Below, piece by piece: positions 43,957-53,533 of a DNA stretch of 64,000 nucleotides. A model generated the notes under the pieces. That model made no database searches and had not been told where the DNA came from. It saw only the letters and a program-made list of their open reading frames with translations. Made by a program: the position numbers and the translations under genes. Numbering within the stretch: the stretch's first letter is position 1; the number at the start of each line of letters is the position of its first letter. This DNA is from Microbulbifer sp. TB1203 (lineage in GTDB: Bacteria > Pseudomonadota > Gammaproteobacteria > Pseudomonadales > Cellvibrionaceae): assembly GCF_030997045.1 (NCBI RefSeq), contig NZ_CP116899.1:1116001-1180000 (forward strand), in the 5' to 3' direction.

Positions 43957-46206
43957 ATGAGCGAACTGCGCAAGAAGTGGATTACCGCGCCATTACTGAA
44001 AATGATCAAGAAGGTTCTGCCGCCAATCTCGGAAACCGAGCGGGAGGCGATGGAAGCCGGCGAGGTGTGGTGGGACGCGCAGCTGCTCTCCGGCAAACCG
44101 GATTGGGACCTGTTGCTGAGCATGGGGCCGCCGCAGCTCAGCGAAGAGGAACAGGCGTTTCTCGACGGGCCGGTGGAAGAACTGTGCCGGATGGTAGACG
44201 ACTGGAAGATCAGCTTCGAAGACCGTGACATCTCCCCGGAGATCTGGGATTTCCTCAAGAAGGAGCGTTTTTTCGGCATCATTATTCCCAAGGAATATGG
44301 GGGGCTGGGTTTCTCGCCAACGGCCCACGGGGAGATAGTCACCAAAGTCTCCACCCGCAGTACCTGCGTCGGCGTCACCGTGATGGTGCCCAACTCCCTC
44401 GGCCCCGGCGAATTGCTGATGGCCCACGGCACCGACGAGCAGAAGCAGTACTACCTGCCGCGCCTGGCGGATGGGCGCGAAATCCCCTGTTTCGGCCTCA
44501 CCAGCCCCGAGGCCGGCTCTGACGCGGCCGCTATGGTGGACAGGGGGGTAGTCTGCTACGGCGACTACAACGGCGAGAAAACCCTGGGTATGCGCGTCAA
44601 CTGGCACAAGCGCTATATCACCCTGGGGCCCGTGGCCACGGTGCTGGGCCTGGCATTCAAGCTCTACGACCCGGACCATCTTCTCGGCGACAAGGAGGCG
44701 CTGGGTATCACCGTGGCCCTGGTACCCACGGACACCGAAGGTGTGACCATCGGCCAGCGTCACCTGCCGGCCATGCAGGCGTTCCAGAACGGCCCCAACT
44801 GGGGTGTGGACGTGTTCATCCCCATGGAGTGGATTATCGGCGGCCGGGAGAATGTCGGCCGCGGCTGGCATATGCTGATGAGCGCACTGGCCGCCGGACG
44901 CGGCATCTCCCTGCCGTCTCTGTCCACCGGCGGGGCGAAAATGGCCGCGCGCACCACCGGCGCCTACGCGCGTATCCGCGAGCAGTTCGGAGTTCCCATC
45001 GGCAAGTTCGAGGGGGTGCAGCGACGCCTGGCTGAGATCGCCAGTGTTGCCTATGTGCTGGACAGCGCCCATAAAACCACCACCCGGGCCCTGGACGCCG
45101 GACACAAACCGGCGGTGGTCACCGCAATCATGAAAGCCCACGCCACCCACGGTCTGCGCCAGGCGATCAACGACGCCATGGATATCCACGCCGGCAAGGG
45201 CATCATGGACGGCCCCCTCAACTACCTGGGCAACGTCTACCGCGCGGTGCCGGTGGCCATCACCGTGGAGGGGGCGAATATCCTCACCCGCAGCCTGATG
45301 ATCTTCGGCCAGGGCGCCATCCGCTGCCACCCCTACCTGTTCGAAGAGATGCTGGCGGCGGAGAATCCCGATACAAAAGAGGGGGTGGAAGCGCTGGACA
45401 AACTGCTGCCCAAACATATGTTGTTCCAGATCAAGACCTTCATCCGCGGTGTCTTCCACGGCTGGACCGGCGGCCTTTTCGCCAACAGTCCCAGGGGCGT
45501 GGGTTACGCGGCGAAGTACTACCGACAGATGGACCGCTACTCCGCGGTCCTGACCCTGGTCACGGAAATATCCCTGTTATCCCTGGGCGGCGAGCTCAAG
45601 CGCAAGGAACAGATCTCCGGGCGCCTGGGCGATGTGCTGAGCCAGCTGTATCTGCTCAGCTGTACCCTCAAGCGTTTCAAGGACGACGGCAGTCCGCGAG
45701 AGGACCGACCACTGCTGGAGTTCGCCATGCGCGCCGGGCTGCACAATATCGAGGTGAGCCTGCTGGAGGTGTTCCAGAACTTCCCGAACCGTTTTCTGGG
45801 CCAACTGATGCACTTCCTCGCCATGCCCTGGGGGCACAGTATACGCACCGCTTCCGATCGCCAGTCCCACGCCTGCGCCGAGTTGCTGATGGAGCCCTCG
45901 GAAACCCGCGACCGCCTGACCAGGGGGGTGTTCCCCGGCAATCCCGGCGATGGTGTCGACCTGGTGGAGCAGGCTTTCAACAAAGTCTGCGCCACCGAGA
46001 GTCTGCGGGACAAACTGAAGAAGGGCGGGATTCGCGCCTTCAACCGCGAGGCCATCGACGCGGGGCTGGAGCGCGGGCTGATCAGCGGCGACGAGGCGGC
46101 GGAGCTGCGGGAGGCGGCCGAGGCGGTGAATATGGCCATACAGGTGGACCATTTCGACCACCTGGCCACCGGGAATGGCGAGCAGCGAGCCGAAAGCCCA
46201 CTGTAG
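43957..46206 (+). CDS. fadE: Acyl-CoA dehydrogenase FadE
   Basis: FAD enzyme of 749 residues for the first step of fatty-acid beta-oxidation (acyl-CoA to trans-2-enoyl-CoA). It has the FadE-type long form: an N-terminal segment (KWITAPLLKMIKKVLPPIS), the ACAD core (about 75-480; IIPKEYGGLGFSP, FGLTSPEAGSDA, YARIREQFGVPIGKFEG, NYLGNVYRAVPVAITVEGANILTRSLMIFGQGA) and an added C-terminal DUF1974 domain (to about 735). The membrane helices at the very N-terminus of E. coli FadE (814 residues) are missing. Start ATG 43957. It is followed after 28 bases by an acetyl-CoA hydrolase/transferase gene, forming a likely two-gene operon. Confidence 0.94.
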   Translation: MSELRKKWITAPLLKMIKKVLPPISETEREAMEAGEVWWDAQLLSGKPDWDLLLSMGPPQLSEEEQAFLDGPVEELCRMVDDWKISFEDRDISPEIWDFLKKERFFGIIIPKEYGGLGFSPTAHGEIVTKVSTRSTCVGVTVMVPNSLGPGELLMAHGTDEQKQYYLPRLADGREIPCFGLTSPEAGSDAAAMVDRGVVCYGDYNGEKTLGMRVNWHKRYITLGPVATVLGLAFKLYDPDHLLGDKEALGITVALVPTDTEGVTIGQRHLPAMQAFQNGPNWGVDVFIPMEWIIGGRENVGRGWHMLMSALAAGRGISLPSLSTGGAKMAARTTGAYARIREQFGVPIGKFEGVQRRLAEIASVAYVLDSAHKTTTRALDAGHKPAVVTAIMKAHATHGLRQAINDAMDIHAGKGIMDGPLNYLGNVYRAVPVAITVEGANILTRSLMIFGQGAIRCHPYLFEEMLAAENPDTKEGVEALDKLLPKHMLFQIKTFIRGVFHGWTGGLFANSPRGVGYAAKYYRQMDRYSAVLTLVTEISLLSLGGELKRKEQISGRLGDVLSQLYLLSCTLKRFKDDGSPREDRPLLEFAMRAGLHNIEVSLLEVFQNFPNRFLGQLMHFLAMPWGHSIRTASDRQSHACAELLMEPSETRDRLTRGVFPGNPGDGVDLVEQAFNKVCATESLRDKLKKGGIRAFNREAIDAGLERGLISGDEAAELREAAEAVNMAIQVDHFDHLATGNGEQRAESPL

Positions 46207-46234
46207 GTAATATCCAATTTCAGATATTCCACAA

Positions 46235-48439
46235 ATGAAAGCAACTCCTGGCGAAAAACCCCGGCGCTTCGACGACCCGGAAGCTTGCGTCGACGCGCTG
46301 TTGGAAGAAACCGGCAAGCGCATCGTGCTGGGCCTGCCCCTGGGCGTCGGCAAGGCAAACCACTTTGCCAACACTCTCTACGCCCGCGCCGCCGGCGACC
46401 CCTCGATCTCCCTGACCATCTTTACCGCCCTCACCCTGGAGCGCCCGGTGGGCCACGGTGAAATCCAACGGCGTTTCATACAGCCGCTGCTGGACCGCCT
46501 CTACAATCACTATCAGGATTTGGGCTACACCCCGGCGCGGCACAAGGGGCTGCTGCCGGACAACATCGAGGTGTGCGAATTCTTCCTGCACCCGGGCAGC
46601 TACCTGGGCAACCCCTCCGTGCAGCAGGATTATGTCAGCAGCAACTACACCCACGTGCCGAGGGACCTGCTCGACAGGGGGGTCAACGTCATTGCCCAGA
46701 TGGTGGCACCCGGCCCCGACGGCGGGCACTTCAGCCTGAGCTGCAATACGGACCTCACCCTGCCGGTACTGGAAATGGCCCGCGCGCGAAACCACCCGGT
46801 GGTATTCATTGGCGAGGTCAATCCGCAACTGCCGTTTATGGGCGGCGATGCCCGGGTGCGCGCCGGCGATTTCGACTTTCTGCTCGAGGGCGCCGACTTC
46901 GATACACCGCTGTTTGCCGCGCCCACTCTGCCAGTGGACTTGACCAACTACAGCCTCGCTTTCCATATCGCCAGCCTGGTCGCCGACGGCGGTACCCTGC
47001 AGGTGGGCATCGGCGCACTGGGGGATGCCATCTGCCACGCCCTGCGCCTGCGCCAGAGTCACAACGACTTCTATCGTGAGCTGGTGCGCGATCTCACCAG
47101 CGACGATTCACTGCAACTGCGGGAAAAACTGCCCCCGCAATTGGAGACCTTCACCCGCGGTCTCTACGGCGCCAGCGAAATGGTGCCGGAGGGGTTCCTC
47201 CATCTGCGCCGTGCGGGCATTCTCACCCGCGAGACATACCCGGACGCAGCCCTGCAGAAATTACTCGATTCCGGGGAGATATCCTCCACTGTGGATGAGC
47301 AAACCCTGCTGGTCCTCAGGGAATCCGGCCGCATCAGTTGCCCGCTCACGAAAGCCGATACGGATTTCCTGCAGCGCCTGGGCATCGTGGATGCCAGCTA
47401 CAGCTGGCGCGGGCACAAATTTCTCAACGATCGGGGGGAAGAGGAGGAGTGCGACCTGCACAGCGTCCACGGCCGGGAAAGACTGCTGGGTGACCGCAAG
47501 GGCAAAAAGCTGAAAGGCGGTGTCTGGCTGCACGGCGGTTTCTACCTGGGCTCCTCGGCCATGTATCGAGAGCTGCGCGAAATGCCGGAGGGCGAAAAAG
47601 CCGGCATCAATATGACCTCCATCGACTTTATCAACAGCCTGGAAAAAGATCGCGAACTGAAAGCAGCCCAGCGCCCCATAGCCCGCTTCGTCAACAGCGC
47701 AATGATGGTGACCCTGAACGGCGCGGTGATTTCCGATGGTCTGGCCGAATGCCAGGTAGTGAGTGGAGTGGGGGGGCAATACAACTTCGTCGCCCAGGCC
47801 CACGAACTGCCCGGCGGCCGCTCGGTGATCGCCCTGGCCAGCACCCGCACCAGCAAGGGCGAGGTGCGCAGCAATATCGTCTGGGAATATCCCCACTGCA
47901 CCATCCCCCGCCACCTGCGCGATATCGTGGTCACCGAATACGGTATCGCCGACCTGCGCGGCAAAACCGACCGGGACGTGATCACAGCGATGCTGTGTAT
48001 CGCCGATTCCCGCTTCCAGGGCGAACTCCTGGAAAAAGCCAAGAGCGCCGGCAAGGTGGAGCGGGACTACACTGTTCCGCTGGAATTTACCGCCAATACC
48101 CCGGAAAAGATCCAGGCGGTGTTCAATGATCCCAAACGCCTGGCGCTACTGCCTTATTTCCCGTCGGGTACGGACTTTACGGAAGAGGAGGCGCTGCTGG
48201 CGGTGGCCCTCGGGCAATTGAAGATCCGCAGCAGAAAATGGTGGGAGATGATATCGCTGGTTCTTGCCGGGCGGGCAGCCTGGAAAGACGACTCTGAGGA
48301 AAACGCCTGGCTGCATCGCTGTCTGAAACGCATGGAGTTCGAGCAGACGGACAGCTACGAACACCGGCTGGAGGGCTATACCGTGGCCGGGGCGCTGCGG
48401 AGGTTTATTGATTTCCGGCGGCCGCTGCGCCGGGACTGA
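46235..48439 (+). CDS. Acetyl-CoA hydrolase/transferase family protein (long form)
   Basis: CoA-transferase-fold protein of 734 residues. Such enzymes cleave acetyl-CoA or move CoA between acetyl-CoA and another acid. Seen: GKRIVLGLPLGVGKANHFANTLY, GGTLQVGIGALGDAICHAL in the first half, and the acetyl-CoA hydrolase C-terminal domain with NGAVISDGLAECQVVSGVGGQ, then SRTSKG-like ASTRTSKGEVRSNIV and VVTEYGIADLRGKTDRDV. The family's catalytic Glu is expected in the VVTEYGIA region but I cannot prove it. About 200 residues longer than the ACH1 type. Immediately downstream of fadE, so it may balance the acyl-CoA/free CoA pool during lipid use. Confidence 0.88.
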   Translation: MKATPGEKPRRFDDPEACVDALLEETGKRIVLGLPLGVGKANHFANTLYARAAGDPSISLTIFTALTLERPVGHGEIQRRFIQPLLDRLYNHYQDLGYTPARHKGLLPDNIEVCEFFLHPGSYLGNPSVQQDYVSSNYTHVPRDLLDRGVNVIAQMVAPGPDGGHFSLSCNTDLTLPVLEMARARNHPVVFIGEVNPQLPFMGGDARVRAGDFDFLLEGADFDTPLFAAPTLPVDLTNYSLAFHIASLVADGGTLQVGIGALGDAICHALRLRQSHNDFYRELVRDLTSDDSLQLREKLPPQLETFTRGLYGASEMVPEGFLHLRRAGILTRETYPDAALQKLLDSGEISSTVDEQTLLVLRESGRISCPLTKADTDFLQRLGIVDASYSWRGHKFLNDRGEEEECDLHSVHGRERLLGDRKGKKLKGGVWLHGGFYLGSSAMYRELREMPEGEKAGINMTSIDFINSLEKDRELKAAQRPIARFVNSAMMVTLNGAVISDGLAECQVVSGVGGQYNFVAQAHELPGGRSVIALASTRTSKGEVRSNIVWEYPHCTIPRHLRDIVVTEYGIADLRGKTDRDVITAMLCIADSRFQGELLEKAKSAGKVERDYTVPLEFTANTPEKIQAVFNDPKRLALLPYFPSGTDFTEEEALLAVALGQLKIRSRKWWEMISLVLAGRAAWKDDSEENAWLHRCLKRMEFEQTDSYEHRLEGYTVAGALRRFIDFRRPLRRD

Positions 48440-48487
48440 GAGTTTCCGTCCTAACAAACGGAGCGGCAGCCCCGGCAGGAATCTTAT

Positions 48488-48572
48488 TGTAGGAGCGGCC
48501 CATGGCCGCGATCAGGCTCTCAGCACACACTGAAAGATCGATCGCGGCCATGGACAGATTTTTGCTCCTGCA
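48488..48572. repeat. REP-like inverted repeat, copy 3 (degenerate)
   Basis: Left arm tgtaggagcggcccatggcc is intact; the right arm keeps gatcgcggccatgg but then reads acagatttttgctcctgca, with an insertion relative to the other two copies. Sits between the converging CoA hydrolase and GH9 genes. Confidence 0.8.
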
Positions 48573-48578
48573 GGTTCC

Positions 48579-50660
48579 CTACTCTTCGCTCGCCGGCACA
48601 AACTTGGACAGCAAACGGATATAAGCCACCTGATAGTCGTTGTGGTTCTCCGTTACCGCCCAGGAGTTCAGTGGCCAACTGGTGTTGAAGTCGAGGTACG
48701 ACTTCTGTGCGGGCTGGTCGGCGGGCGGTGAGGGCGGCGCTGTACCGCAGCGGGCGTTGTTCTCGGGACTGTTGCAACTGCTGGGGCAGCAGGCATCCCA
48801 GTCGTAACCCGGATTGGGGCCGCCCACCAGGAAGCCCGGTGCGGGCCCGTAGGAGGATTCGCTGACGGAATCCCATTCCGGGCTGCCGTCGGAAAACCAG
48901 GAGTGGTAGAAGCTGTCGACGGAATTCTCCGCACCGAACTCTCCCATACTGGAAAGATACGCCTTGCCCAGCGGATTGACTCCGTGCAGGTAGTTCAGGT
49001 GACGCAGCGCGGCGTTGCGCGCTTCCGCTTCCCCCGGGCCGCCGGCACCGAACTGGTACTGGTCGTAGAAGAGGTTGCCCTGGTGCGCGTGGGTGCGGTT
49101 GCTGCCCCAGGTGTAAACCTGTATGTGGGCGCGGTAGGCTTCGCGGTCGCTGTTTACCGCGGGCCAGTTGTCTCCCCCCTGGTCCAGGGAGTTGCCGTAG
49201 GCGGTGCGGATACTGTCCGCCACCTGGGCGGATACACCGTCCAGGGAAGCAAAGTAGAGCAGGGCGTGCTGAATTTCCGCTTCCCATGGGGCGGCATGGC
49301 TCTGTTCGATCAGATGGGCGTTTTGATAGTTGTCTTCCACATACTGCCGGTAAACGGCTTTACCGGTCTTCTGGTACAGGTAGGTGGCGGCAATCAGGCT
49401 TTTGGTAAAACGCCCGTAGTCACTAGTTTCCTGCTCGCCGGCGGCGACGCCGTTGTCGGAGTTTCTGAAGGTCACTTCGGGATTCGCCTGCGCCCACTGC
49501 CAGGCGTTTTCCGCTCTTTCACTCAGGTCCGCGGCGTAACTCTCCAGGCCCTGGATCTGGCCCAGGAACTGGCTGCCGAGGGCGAAGGCGGCGGCGCTGC
49601 TGTAGGTGGCGGCGGTGGTCGCCGGGCCGTAGGTGGTGGGGCCGGTGGCGGAAGAGGGGGGGCTGGCGTGGGACAGGCCCATCACCGAGAGTACGGAGCC
49701 GTCCGCTTCCTGCATGCGGATCAGCCAGTCCATACCCCATTTCACTTCGTCGAGCAGGTCGGGGATACCGTTGCCGGATTCCGGAATATTGAAATCGTCC
49801 GTCCAGACCCCGGGGTTCTCCCGATAGCTGTGCAACAGAGTGGTCAGGTAGGAGGCATGCCAGTTGGTGTACTTGTTGTAGTCGCCGGCATCGAACCAGC
49901 CACCGCGCAGGTCGCGCTGGGTGTCTGCATTGCCGGCGTCGTTGAACAAACGGGCTTCAGGGTCCTGGCCGGCGCCCAGGTGACTGGCGCCGTCCGCCCA
50001 GCGGGCATCGGCGTAGGCTGCCTGTTTGGCGAAGCCGGCGCGCTGGTAGTAGAAAGTGCGCACCGCCTGCACCAGCACGGGCCGGTAGACGTCGTCGGCG
50101 ATGCGGAAGGTGGGGGAGCGCAACTGGTTTTCAGTGTCCACCACCATATAGCTGCCGGAGCGGGTAACCGCGCTGAAATCCAGGTGCCAGACCCGGTCGC
50201 CGGAGTTATCTGCGATGGCGCCGCCATTCCAGGCCTGGGGGCCGACGGTGAGTACCACTTCGTTGCTCTCGCTATCCACCACTTGATAGCTGTCGGCCGG
50301 GGTATACTCCCGATCGCCGTCAAAGCCCTGTTGCGGGTCGCGCAGCACGGCCACTTTTTCCGATTCCGGCAGATAGCCGAACTGATCGACGACGATAAAA
50401 CCGCTGAGAGCCAGGTTCTCTGAGTCACCACCGCTGGAGCTGGAACTGCTACTACTGGAACTACTGCTACTACTGGAACTACTGCTACTACTGGAACTAC
50501 TGCTACTTCCCGAACTACTGCTACTTCCCGAACTACTGCTACTTCCCGAACTACTGCTACTACTTCCGGAGCTGCCATCGCCTCCACCACCACTTCCACC
50601 ACAGGCGGACAACAGAAAGCAGAGCAACAGGGCGGAAAAGGATGAGGGTAGTCTATTCAT
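48579..50660 (-). CDS. GH9 endoglucanase, lipoprotein form
   Basis: Secreted cellulase of 693 residues that cuts beta-1,4-glucans. Start at ATG 50660 gives the lipoprotein signal MNRLPSSFSALLLCFLLSAC (lipobox LSAC, Cys20), so it is anchored to a membrane, probably the outer one. A Ser/Gly linker (about residues 30-80) is followed by an N-terminal Ig-like domain (about 86-180, VVDQFGYLPESEKVAVL) and the GH9 barrel. Catalytic regions: RGGWFDAGDYNKYTNW (Asp pair), NSVDSFYHSWFSDGS and the final WAVTENHNDYQVAYIRLL with the acid Glu. No carbohydrate-binding domain. Strong paralogue of the next GH9 gene. Upstream extension to 50741 has no signal peptide. Confidence 0.94.
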   Translation of the reverse strand: MNRLPSSFSALLLCFLLSACGGSGGGGDGSSGSSSSSSGSSSSSGSSSSSGSSSSSSSSSSSSSSSSSSSSSSSSSGGDSENLALSGFIVVDQFGYLPESEKVAVLRDPQQGFDGDREYTPADSYQVVDSESNEVVLTVGPQAWNGGAIADNSGDRVWHLDFSAVTRSGSYMVVDTENQLRSPTFRIADDVYRPVLVQAVRTFYYQRAGFAKQAAYADARWADGASHLGAGQDPEARLFNDAGNADTQRDLRGGWFDAGDYNKYTNWHASYLTTLLHSYRENPGVWTDDFNIPESGNGIPDLLDEVKWGMDWLIRMQEADGSVLSVMGLSHASPPSSATGPTTYGPATTAATYSSAAAFALGSQFLGQIQGLESYAADLSERAENAWQWAQANPEVTFRNSDNGVAAGEQETSDYGRFTKSLIAATYLYQKTGKAVYRQYVEDNYQNAHLIEQSHAAPWEAEIQHALLYFASLDGVSAQVADSIRTAYGNSLDQGGDNWPAVNSDREAYRAHIQVYTWGSNRTHAHQGNLFYDQYQFGAGGPGEAEARNAALRHLNYLHGVNPLGKAYLSSMGEFGAENSVDSFYHSWFSDGSPEWDSVSESSYGPAPGFLVGGPNPGYDWDACCPSSCNSPENNARCGTAPPSPPADQPAQKSYLDFNTSWPLNSWAVTENHNDYQVAYIRLLSKFVPASEE
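50432..50580 (-). repeat. Serine/glycine linker microsatellite in the GH9 lipoprotein
   Basis: On the plus strand, 18-base units such as actactgctactactgga and actactgctacttcccga repeat several times. They encode runs of Ser broken by Gly. In-frame length change is expected here. Confidence 0.8.
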
Positions 50661-50857
50661 GGGTCGTTTTATGGTTGGTTGTTTTCCAAAATCATATGAT
50701 TTTTCATATGTTACCGCTATCGCACGACTTCTGAACTGCAACAGGGATCACGAAAAGCAGTGCAATGGCTCTGGAGGTGGGACAAAAAAAGCTGGCCGGA
50801 TCTGGATTCCGGTGAATCCAGATCCGGCCAGCGGCCATGTTGGGCGTTACCTGGCAG

Positions 50858-53293
50858 TTATTCGCTGTCGGCTTTCACAAACTTGGAAAGCAGACGGATA
50901 TAAGCCACCTGATAATTGTTGTGGTTCTCTGTTACCGCCCAGGAATTCAGCGGCCAACTGGTGTTGAAGTCGAGGTAGGACTTCTGTGCGGGCTGGCCGA
51001 AAGGCGGTTCGGGCGGGGCCACGCCACAGAGGGCATTGTTTTCGGGGCTGCCGCAACTGTTGGGGCAGCAGGCATCCCAGTCGTAACTCGGATTGGGGCC
51101 GCCCACCAGGAAGCCCGGCGCGGGCCCGTAGGAGGATTCGCTGACGGAGTCCCACTGCGGGCTGCCGTCGGAGAACCAGGAGTGGTAGAAGCTGTCGACG
51201 GAATTCTCCGCACCGAACTCTCCCATATTGGACAGATAGACCTTGCCCTGCGGATTGACGCCGTGCAGGTAATTCAGGTAGCGCTGTGCGGCGTTGCGCG
51301 CTTCGGTAACCCCTGGAGCTCCTGCATCGAACTGAAACTGGTCCAGAAACAGGTTGCCCTGCGCGGCGTGGCCGCGGTTACTGCCCCAGGTATATTCCGG
51401 GATACTGGCCCGGTAGGCGTCGACGTCGCCGTTTACCGCCGGCCAGTTGGCATCCCCGTTCATGGCTGTTTGGTAAGCGCTGCGGATAGCCGAGGCCACT
51501 TCACTGGAAACACCTTCGAGTGCGCTGAAATAGAGCAGCGCGTGCTGGATTTCCGTTTCCCAGATGGAGGCCCAGCTCCACTGCATCAGGTGGGCTTCCT
51601 GGTAGTTGCTTTCCACATACTGACGGTACTCGCCCTTGCCGGTGGCCCGGTACAGGTTAATGGCGGCGATCAGGCTTTTTGCGAAGCGCCCGTATTCATC
51701 CACTTCCTGCTCGCCGGCGGCGACGCCGTTGTCGGAGTTTCTGAAGGTCACTTCGGGGTTCGCCTGCGCCCACTGCCAGGCATTCTCCGCCCTGTCACTC
51801 AGGTCCGCGGCGTAACTCTCCAGGCCCTGGACCTGGCCCAGGATATGGCTGCCGAGGGCGAAAGCGGCGGCGCTGCTGTAGGTGGCGGCGGTGGTCGCCG
51901 GGCCGTAGGTGGTGGGACCGGTGGCGGATGAGGGCGGGCTGGCGTGGGACAGATCCATCACGGAAAGCACGGAGCCGTTTGTTTCCTGCATGCGCACCAA
52001 CCAGTCCATCCCCCATTTCACTTCGTCGAGCAGGTCGGGGATACCGTTACCGGATTCCGGAATATTGAAATCGTCGGTCCACGCCGCGGGGTTTTCCCGA
52101 TAGCTGTGCAGCAGGGCGATCAAGTAGTCCGCGTGCCAGTTGGTGTACTTGTTGTAGTCGCCGGCATCGTACCAGCCGCCGCGCAGGTCGCGCTGGGTGG
52201 CGGCATTGCCGGTGTCGTTGAACAAACGGGCTTCCGGGTCCTGGCCCGCACCCAGGTGGCTGGCGCCATCCGCCCAGCGGGCATCGGCGTAAGGTGCCTG
52301 TTTGGCGAAACCGGCACGCTGGTAGTAGAAGCTGCGCACTGCCTGCACCAGAACCGGACGGTAGATGTCACTGTCGATGCGGAAGGTGTGAGAGCGCAGT
52401 TCGTTGGTATCGTCCGCCAGTATGTAGTTGCCGGGGGTTGTGACCGAGGAAAAATCCAGGTGCCATACGCGGTCACCTGAGTTGTCGGCGGTGGCGCCGC
52501 TGTTCCACGCAACCGGTTGCGCGCTGTAGACCACTTCACCGCTGTCTGTGTTCACCACTTTGAAGGTCGCAGCGGGAACATATTCTCCTGCGCTGTCGTA
52601 CCCTGTTTGCGGGTCCCGCAGTACCGCGACTTTTTCGCCGTTGGGCAGGTAGCCGAATTGATCCACGGTAATAAAGCTGCTGGTCTCGTAGCCTTGATAA
52701 TCGCCTCCTGAACTGCTGGAAGACGACGAGGAACTTGAAGAAGAGCTTGAGGAAGAACTCGAAGAGCTACTACTTGAGGAGCTACTACTTGAGGAGCTAC
52801 TACTTGAGGAGCTACTACTTGAAGAGCTACTACTTGAAGAGCTACTACTTGAAGAGCTACTACTTGAAGAGCTACTGGAAGAACTGGAGCTGCTCGAAGA
52901 GGAACTCGAACTGCTCGACGATGAACTGGACGAGCTGCCGTCATCTCCCCCCACAGTCACCGGTACCGCTGAGATACCGCCCGGAGTGGTCAGAAAACCG
53001 ATATTGACCTGGTCGTCAACGCCGATGGTGCCATTGTAATCCGCCGGCCCCACCACGTAGTGGCTACCCGCGTGGGAAACGATGATACCGTTCCATATCT
53101 GGGTGATCTCCACATCCAGATCGAACTCCACGGTCCAATCGGAAAGCGGCACCGGATCATCATTGAGTACGACAATCTCAGCCTGGGCGCCTTGCCCCCA
53201 GTCACTGGCAATATTCATGTTTGCCTGGGCGGCGAATACCGATGGCGCCGCAAGACACATACTGAAAAATAAACATTTATGTGATAACCGCAT
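50858..53293 (-). CDS. GH9 endoglucanase with CBM2-like domain and 76-serine linker
   Basis: Secreted cellulase of 811 residues. Signal peptide about 1-22 (SMCLAAPSVFA), CBM2-like cellulose-binding domain about 23-116 (SDWTVEFDLDVEITQIWNG, YNGTIGVDDQVNIGFLTTP; shorter than usual CBM2 at its start), an unbroken serine run at 120-195, an Ig-like domain (about 205-300) and the GH9 barrel with WYDAGDYNKYTNW, NSVDSFYHSWFSDGS and WAVTENHNNYQ. The catalytic half is nearly the same as in the neighbouring GH9 lipoprotein, so the pair arose by tandem duplication with different N-terminal modules. They are 197 bases apart on the same strand, this one first. Confidence 0.95.
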   Translation of the reverse strand: MRLSHKCLFFSMCLAAPSVFAAQANMNIASDWGQGAQAEIVVLNDDPVPLSDWTVEFDLDVEITQIWNGIIVSHAGSHYVVGPADYNGTIGVDDQVNIGFLTTPGGISAVPVTVGGDDGSSSSSSSSSSSSSSSSSSSSSSSSSSSSSSSSSSSSSSSSSSSSSSSSSSSSSSSSSSSSSSSSSSSSSSSSSSSSGGDYQGYETSSFITVDQFGYLPNGEKVAVLRDPQTGYDSAGEYVPAATFKVVNTDSGEVVYSAQPVAWNSGATADNSGDRVWHLDFSSVTTPGNYILADDTNELRSHTFRIDSDIYRPVLVQAVRSFYYQRAGFAKQAPYADARWADGASHLGAGQDPEARLFNDTGNAATQRDLRGGWYDAGDYNKYTNWHADYLIALLHSYRENPAAWTDDFNIPESGNGIPDLLDEVKWGMDWLVRMQETNGSVLSVMDLSHASPPSSATGPTTYGPATTAATYSSAAAFALGSHILGQVQGLESYAADLSDRAENAWQWAQANPEVTFRNSDNGVAAGEQEVDEYGRFAKSLIAAINLYRATGKGEYRQYVESNYQEAHLMQWSWASIWETEIQHALLYFSALEGVSSEVASAIRSAYQTAMNGDANWPAVNGDVDAYRASIPEYTWGSNRGHAAQGNLFLDQFQFDAGAPGVTEARNAAQRYLNYLHGVNPQGKVYLSNMGEFGAENSVDSFYHSWFSDGSPQWDSVSESSYGPAPGFLVGGPNPSYDWDACCPNSCGSPENNALCGVAPPEPPFGQPAQKSYLDFNTSWPLNSWAVTENHNNYQVAYIRLLSKFVKADSE
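52764..52868 (-). repeat. 15-base tandem repeat inside the poly-serine linker
   Basis: Seven head-to-tail units of gagctactacttgag or gagctactacttgaa (plus-strand reading) lie inside the Ser tract 52709-52936. Each unit adds five Ser, so slippage keeps the frame. Confidence 0.9.
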
Positions 53294-53533
53294 GATACGG
53301 ATCTCCCTTTTTCGCTGTTTTTAATTATGCGGTGCGATACAAGCTTATTATTGTTAGCGTGAAATATATGATTTTTGGGGTGGTACCGATACCATCAGCG
53401 AGGAGGAAAGAGCAAAAATTGAACCGGCGTCACGAACGGACGCTGCGAAAGTACAATGAGGTGGCAGAAAAACAAAAAATGGGCCGCAGAGCGGCCCGGG
53501 GGAGTGAAATAAAGAATATTTCGAAAGACTCCC

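Noticed and set aside
50440..50580. CRISPR-like regular repeats
   Set aside because: The units are 15-18 bases, adjoining, in frame and encode Ser/Gly linkers; there are no spacers.
52735..53007. Plus-strand frame with repeated SYYLRSYYLK
   Set aside because: Antisense reading of the poly-serine linker of the GH9 gene, not a repeat protein.
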